Shown here piece by piece: positions 58,768 to 64,000 of a stretch of 64,000 bases of DNA (the stretch's first letter is position 1; each line of letters starts with the position of its first letter). The translations under genes were made by a program, and so were the position numbers. The DNA is from Cytidiella melzeri (Eukaryota; Basidiomycota; Agaricomycetes; Polyporales; Irpicaceae): contig JABYQR010000159.1 of assembly GCA_022592445.1 (NCBI GenBank), positions 36,064 through 100,063 of the forward strand, given 5' to 3'. The notes under the pieces were generated by a model, which was not told where the DNA came from, did no database searches, and saw only the letters and a list, made by a program, of their open reading frames with translations.

Positions 58768-61700
58768 TTAGTGAGTGTTTAGATCAATTAGACCTAATCT
58801 CCCACTGAAGTATGATTGCTTCTGAAATGCCAATGACTTTGTCATGATATCAGCAATCTGTTCTTCAGTTGGAACAGCATATAGTTCGGCATTCTTATTT
58901 TCGACAAACTCTCTAACATAATGATATCGAATGTCAATATGCTTTGAGCGTGACTCTATCTTTGGATTCTTGGTGAAGTAAATAGCACCATGATTATCAC
59001 AGCATAGAATGGTAGGCTCTTGCTGTTTTAAATCCAATTCTTTGAGCACGGTGCGCAACCAATAACATTGCTTGGAAGTTTCGCACAAGGCCATGTATTC
59101 TGATTCCATTGATGATAGAGCAACGGTTTTCTGCTTTTTAGAAGTCCAGGAAATTGCTCCTTCAGCCAAAAGAAATACATATCCTGTTGTCGAATGTCTG
59201 TCGTCTTTATTCTCAGCCCAGTCTGCATCCGAATAACCAATAATACCAGCATTACTTGATCCATTATACTTGATCGCATAGGACTGCGTTCCAAGCAAAT
59301 ATCTCAGTATATATTTAGCTGATTTATAATGATGGTCAGTTGGATTTGACATGTACTGTGAAAGACGTATGACTGCATATGAAATGTCTGGTCTAGTACC
59401 AATCATAACATATATAAGCGTGCCAATCAACGCTTGATACTGTCTCAGTAAACCAGAATCTGCTTTGTAGTCAGAATCTGCCTTCTGTAGTACAGCACCT
59501 GAAGGTAATGGTGTCCGAGCAGGATTAGCATTTGCCATATTAAATCGTTTTAAAGCCTCTTGAATATACGACTCTTGGTCAAGTAGAATCGTTTTAGCTT
59601 TACGATCTCTCTGCACACGCATGCCTAGAATAAGCTTAGCTTCTCCTAAGTCACGCATCTCATAGCGATCCATAAGATTTTTCTTAAGTGCAGACATAGC
59701 AAGTTTACTATTTCCTATCGGAAATATATCGTCAACATATAGAATGAGAATTAAATTCCCCCCTTGTTGCCGATACACGTAAACACCAGCATCTGAATGA
59801 ATCCGGTCAAAGCCTAATTCTATCAGAGTGTTATGAATTTTGATATTCCATGTTCGTGAAGCTTGTTTAAGTCCATAAATGGCTTTCTTCAGCAAACAAA
59901 CATGGTTCTCCGTTCCCTTCTCCACGAAACCTTCTGGTTGTTCCATATAGATTTCTTCATCCAGTTCGCCGTAAAGGAAAGCTGTTTTCACATCCAATGC
60001 CTCGATTTCCCAATCTTCGAGTGCAGCTATAGCTAGTAGCATGCGTATGGATTCAAAATGTGCGACTGGTGAGAAAGTTTCTTGATAATCAATTCCTTCA
60101 ACTTGGGTGAATCCTTTTGCAACAAGACGCGCTTTATATCGACCATCAGACTTTATGGTGAAGACCCATTTGCATTTCACAATTTTGCGTGATGCGTCTG
60201 GTCGTCGTACAAGCGTCCAAGTTTTATTCTTCATTTGAGAATCAATTTCGTCTTGTGCAGCAGCAAACCATTGATCCCGATCATCTCTTTTCATTGCCTG
60301 CTTCCACGTCTGTGGATATTCATTGATTGAATAAGCAGTAATTGAATTAAGAGTCTCGTCATCAATTTCTGCAGAATCATCATCATCAGTTAAGCCTCCT
60401 GATAGAGTTTGATGTTCTGGACCCGGTTCAACGGAAGGTGATCTCGAGGGTTGACGTGATGACGTTCCTGATCGCAAAGGTATCCGTAATCTGGATGGCC
60501 CTGCAACCAGAGATCTCGCGCGTACTCTCGAGTTCCAGTCAGCTCTCAAACGAAGCTCATTTTGTTCTTCCTTTTTGTCCTTAGCCACTTGCTTTTCTAA
60601 AGCTTTCTGCATATCCACCGGCCGCATGGAAAGTTTAGGGTTTTTTCCAGCAGTTGAACGTTTGTTCTGGTTGATAGGTGGTGGCAAAGGTGGTTTAGGC
60701 TTAGGTCCTCGTTTGATTTGTGGTTGTGGTTCTTTGTCAAGAACCGGAGCTGAAGGGAATTGCTGCTGTTGTCGAGAAGGATGAGTAGGTGCTTGGTGCT
60801 CTGGATGATCATCATCTCCATCATCAGAATCTTGGTGACCTTGTTCATCATTCTCTTCAAAAGGTGAAAAATTATCGTGTGGAGGAACAGTGTTATTATC
60901 ACTGTTATCGCCGACTAAAGGTTGTTTGGAAGGAGTCATATCTTTACGATACGGGAAATGAGTCTCGTCAAATACTGCATCGCGAGCAATGACGATTCGC
61001 TGTTTATCCCAGAACCGGTAACCCTTTACACCCGGTTCATATCCAACAAATATCATAGGAGTTGCTTTTGGTGACAACTTGTTCTGACGACTCTTGATCG
61101 GTACATGGACGTATGCACGACATCCAAATACACGAAGCATTGAGATATCTGGTTTTATACCCAGAAAACTCTCTATAGGTGTCTGCCAGTTTAATTGTAC
61201 ATTAGGTAGACGGTTATTTAAATATACCGCTGCTTCGCAAGTAAGCTTCCAGAAACCATTTGATAACCCAGCTTGCTGACGCAATGCTTCGGCTTTATAT
61301 TTTATGGTCTGTTGCCATCGCTCAGCTCTACCATTTTGTTGTGGAGTATACGGAACAGACATTTGTAATTCTATTCCGTGTTCCTTCAGATAATCCTTGA
61401 ACTCATTATTAATGAACTCTGTTCCACCATCACATCTGAACTTCTTCATCTTCTTTCCTGTTTGGTTTTCGGCCCATGACTTGTATTCTTTGAATCTTGT
61501 GAACGCTTCATCTTTGTGCTTGAGATAATAGAGCATCCCATGACTAGAAGCATCATCAAGACAAGTCATACCGTATTTGTAACCATCAATAGAAGTTGTA
61601 GAATATTCAATGAGATCGGAATGAGTTAATTCAAGGACTTCTGTAGCTCTCGACATAGATGGTGGAAATGGTTGTCTCTTTCCTTTTCCAACTTGACATC

Positions 61701-61926
61701 CGTGACAAGGAGAAATTGTCGATGGAATAGGAATCTTTTCTTTTAATCCCTTTGTTCCTTTGTGAAGATTTTCGACAATCTTATTCCCTGGGTGTCCTAG
61801 TCGATTATGCCACAACGTATAATCATTACGACTAACTTTATTAATTGAGTCTATCTTCCTGACTAGACGTCCTTTAATCCAATAAAGTCCGGCATGATCA
61901 GGTTGACCATTTATAATCTCTTTCCT
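58768..61926 (-). pseudogene. Copia pol: integrase, reverse transcriptase, RNase H
   Basis: Open frame of about 1050 codons without its own natural start. The integrase has the zinc-binding start (WHNRLGHPGN...CHGCQVGKGKRQPF) and core residues around THSDLIEY, LDDAS and TPQQNGRAERW. After a Pro/Ser/Asp-rich linker, the RT shows KARLVAKGFTQ, LDVKTAFLYGEL, CLLKKAIYGLKQ and YVDD. RNase H has GYSDADWAE, SSMESEYMAL and DNHGAIYF. The frame is open up to 61926 and overlaps the protease frame by 16 bases, but in a different phase, so a one-base indel probably separated it from protease. The domains themselves look intact. Confidence 0.85.
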
Positions 61927-62711
61927 TCATTATAAATTGTCCATCCTTTCGATGTAACACTGCTGGTGCATCCTTGTTGCAGTGCTCTAGAAGGAGAAAA
62001 GAATCTTGTAGTCGCATCTGGTATATAGAGGACATTGTTCAAAGTTGTGCGATGTATTTTATCTTTCACAAGGATCGTGTCAAGTACGACCGTTCCTTTT
62101 CCCAATATTTTGACAGTCATATCTTTACCTGCTACAGAGCATGTACCTGCTACCGTTGCTGGTTGATACGAGATAAAGTCGTCAATTTCATTGGTAATGT
62201 GACTAGTAGCACCACTGTCGATGAGCCATTCAACGCTTTCAGTCTCACACGTGGAATACAGAGAAACGTTGATGATTTCATTATCGTGCTCGAAGACAGG
62301 TTTGGTATCTACTTGAAGATTATTTACAGTCGCTTTGTCTTTGCCTTTGCCTTTGGACTTCTTTCGTTGTCCTCCTTTCTTTCCTTTATTCTCCTTGTTA
62401 CCCTGCTTGTTGTTGGTAGAAGATCCTTGCTGATTATTTCCATTACCGCGAGACTTGTTCTGGTTAGGTTTCCCTTTATCCCAGTGCTGACTCGTAGTAT
62501 GGTTAGAAAGCCCACACTTCTTGCATTTTTCCTTCGGTAAACGCGTGGTCTGCGTAATCCGATTCGCATTTTCACTGTTTGAACCCTTTCGACGTAACTC
62601 TTCCGCAAGTATCTTGGGGATGAGCGTGTCAAACTTAATTTCTTCGGGTTTTGCAACAGTGCCAATGTATGCAGAAATGGCGGTTTCATATGACGTTGGT
62701 AAAGCCCACAA
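61911..62711 (-). pseudogene. Copia gag C-terminus and protease piece
   Basis: This frame carries the nucleocapsid zinc knuckle CKKCGLSNHTTSQHW, a Lys/Gly/Asn-rich basic region and the aspartic protease active site WLIDSGATSHIT. It has no credible start of its own: gag sequence upstream is in the preceding frame and shifts by one near 62,700. It stops at 61911 just as the integrase frame begins. Both shifts fall in ordinary coding sequence rather than at a known recoding site, so I read them as damage. Confidence 0.7.
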
Positions 62712-63232
62712 AGAATATGAACTTTAATTTGATCATCAAGGTCTAACCCAGCAACTTTGGTATCTCCAATCTTAGTACGGAAGCCTTGAATTTGTACGTT
62801 CATATCCTTAGACTCATCAAAAGTTGAGCTAAGTAGGTTTCTGAACGCAACAGAGCTTGCTAAGACTGATGTCTTCTCAAAATCTGTTTTCAATTTCTTC
62901 CACACTTCGGAGGCCAAATCCTGTCCTTCAAGATAGGATTGCAAAGTAATGTCAAGGTAAATATTGAAATAAGCTAAAGCGCGTTGGTTCCGAATTTCCC
63001 AATCCTTAAGTTCCTTCTTCTCATCAGAAGTGTCAGGAGGTGCAGTAGTCGTACCAGAACCTGAACTGGTTGCAGCTGCTGCGGGTAAGGTAGGTTTTGT
63101 TTCGGTTCCATTCACGATTAACCAAGTGTTTGAATATCTGAACAAGCCAATCATAGCGGTGGACCATTTCTTGTAGTTTGAACCGTCAAAGACGATCATT
63201 TGACTACCGCTAATCTTTCCTGGTTCAGCCAT
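62701..63232 (-). CDS. Copia gag N-terminal part
   Basis: Start MAEPGKISGSQMIVFDGSNY at 63232. The DGSNYKKWSTAMIGLF segment is typical of copia gag, and the helical body includes NQRALAYFNIYLDITLQSYL and LLSSTFDESKDMNVQIQGFRTK. The frame remains open further left but leaves family-like sequence at about 62,700, where the other frame takes over. It forms the virus-like particle shell in intact elements. Confidence 0.7.
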
Positions 63233-63254
63233 TATAACCAAAAGCAATCAAGGA

Positions 63255-63681
63255 TCAAGTCGTAGTACGGAATGTAACTTCAGAGATATGAGGTACTACA
63301 GGTGCAATTACAGGTGATGACGTCTGTTTAGAAGTTTCTTCTAGAAGATCTTCGACTTCGGTGTTTTCTCCGGAATCTGAGTTCTTATCTAGAGATTGAC
63401 TGGATGTGTCACCAATGTAAGTTGTGCCTGTGATGATCTCTGATGGTTCCTGATCTATTACTACTTCTGGTTCGTTGTTCTGTGGTTCTGATTCTCGACG
63501 ATTTGCTAAGTCTAGAAGGTATGAATTGACTAAAGCAGGTACGTCAAGATGCGGTACAGATCCTATGTAACCTCTAATGAGTTCTTTCTGATGTTCAAAA
63601 GGTTCAAGATATCGGTCCTGTGTTACCAATGCAATAATTCTATAAACTTCGTTTAAATCTGCTTCAACGAATATCTATAGC
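63255..63681 (-). other. Leader ORF upstream of gag, no clear start
   Basis: A frame of about 140 codons ends 22 bases before the gag start and has no ATG at its open 5' end. It begins after a TAG at about 63,682, where CTATAG could be a splice acceptor. Text includes EADLNEVYRIIALVTQDRYLEP, HQKELIRGYIGSVPHLDVPALV and a Glu/Ser/Thr-rich tail. It looks coding but matches no gag, protease or envelope I know. It could be an extra element gene, a host exon or captured sequence. Confidence 0.4.
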
Positions 63682-64000
63682 GGTTAGGGCACGGTTGTGT
63701 TTCACAGGGTCTTGCAACACTGTCGACGTCACAAAGTTCTCTGAGTCAAAGAGGTGAATTCGGAATTCGTACACGCTAATGAAGCCAGAGTACAACATTA
63801 CAAACTATGTAAAGAAAAGTCATAAAAGTTCGTCAGAATGCGCTACGTGATGGTCGTGACTCAAGCAGAACAAGAGAGAGATAGAGAAAATATACAAGTA
63901 CACTACGGACTACGCTAATGAAAATGACCGTTTGTAAAAGTATAAAAGTACACATCGCGATATTTTATAGTATACATGCGCGGTATAGTTCGATTTGCAG
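63682..64000. other. Right window edge, AT-rich, no LTR seen
   Basis: I find no copy of the 58254-58748 LTR and no tRNA-matching primer site here. The 5' LTR must lie further right or has been lost. Confidence 0.5.

Larger units (their letters stand above)
58254..64000 (-). mobile_element. Ty1/copia retrotransposon, truncated by window edge
   Basis: Minus-strand element: 3' LTR at the left, then polypurine tract, pol (integrase, reverse transcriptase, RNase H), protease and gag going right. The protease-integrase-RT-RNase H order defines the copia superfamily. The 5' LTR and primer-binding site are not in the window. Two frame breaks (near 62,700 and 61,920) suggest this copy is inactive. 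Confidence 0.85.

Overview
The window reads as nuclear DNA of a filamentous basidiomycete, most likely an Agaricomycete. Genes are dense and cut by many 45-90 bp GT-AG introns. Their products are typical eukaryotic proteins: RasGAP, AP-2 alpha, Pol zeta/Rev3, Dph7, PP2A scaffold and O-GlcNAc transferase. A CPL1-like secreted Cys-rich protein and basidiomycete-style transposons fit the same group. No species can be named from sequence alone.

Layout. (1) Positions 1-10.3 kb are a decayed, CpG-depleted repeat block. It holds two copies of one LTR in opposite orientation (one interrupted by about 750 bp), a 373-bp SINE-like insertion with a 9-bp target duplication and A-tail, fragments of an unnamed repeat, and a coiled-coil ORF with three stop codons, each one C-to-T step from sense. 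(2) Positions 10.7-53.5 kb are the gene-rich core: RasGAP, AP-2 alpha, a DExH RNA helicase, Jac1/HscB co-chaperone, a DysF-domain protein, two adjacent small genes of an XPA-C-like module family, a TMEM135-like membrane protein, Dph7, an AGTRAP-like membrane protein, O-GlcNAc transferase, Rev3, glucose-6-phosphate 1-epimerase, PP2A A subunit, the CPL1-like secreted protein and a small TATA-driven ORF. (3) Positions 53.8-57.4 kb are a complete pogo/Tc1-type DNA transposon with 25-bp inverted repeats and a TA duplication, whose transposase is broken. (4) From 58.25 kb to the end lies a Ty1/copia retrotransposon on the minus strand: 3' LTR, pol, protease and gag, with two frameshifts, an unusual leader ORF and its 5' LTR beyond the window.

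The core genes are mostly unrelated housekeeping functions rather than a pathway. Several share compact intergenic DNA: two head-to-head pairs (jac1/DysF, 86 bp; dph7/AGTRAP-like, 104 bp) and convergent pairs with 77-201 bp between stop codons. The least explained coding sequence is the adjacent pair at 25.8-27.6 kb, whose exons I could chain in one open frame. I identified no rRNA, tRNA or CRISPR. Exon boundaries are read by eye and not tested against transcripts.
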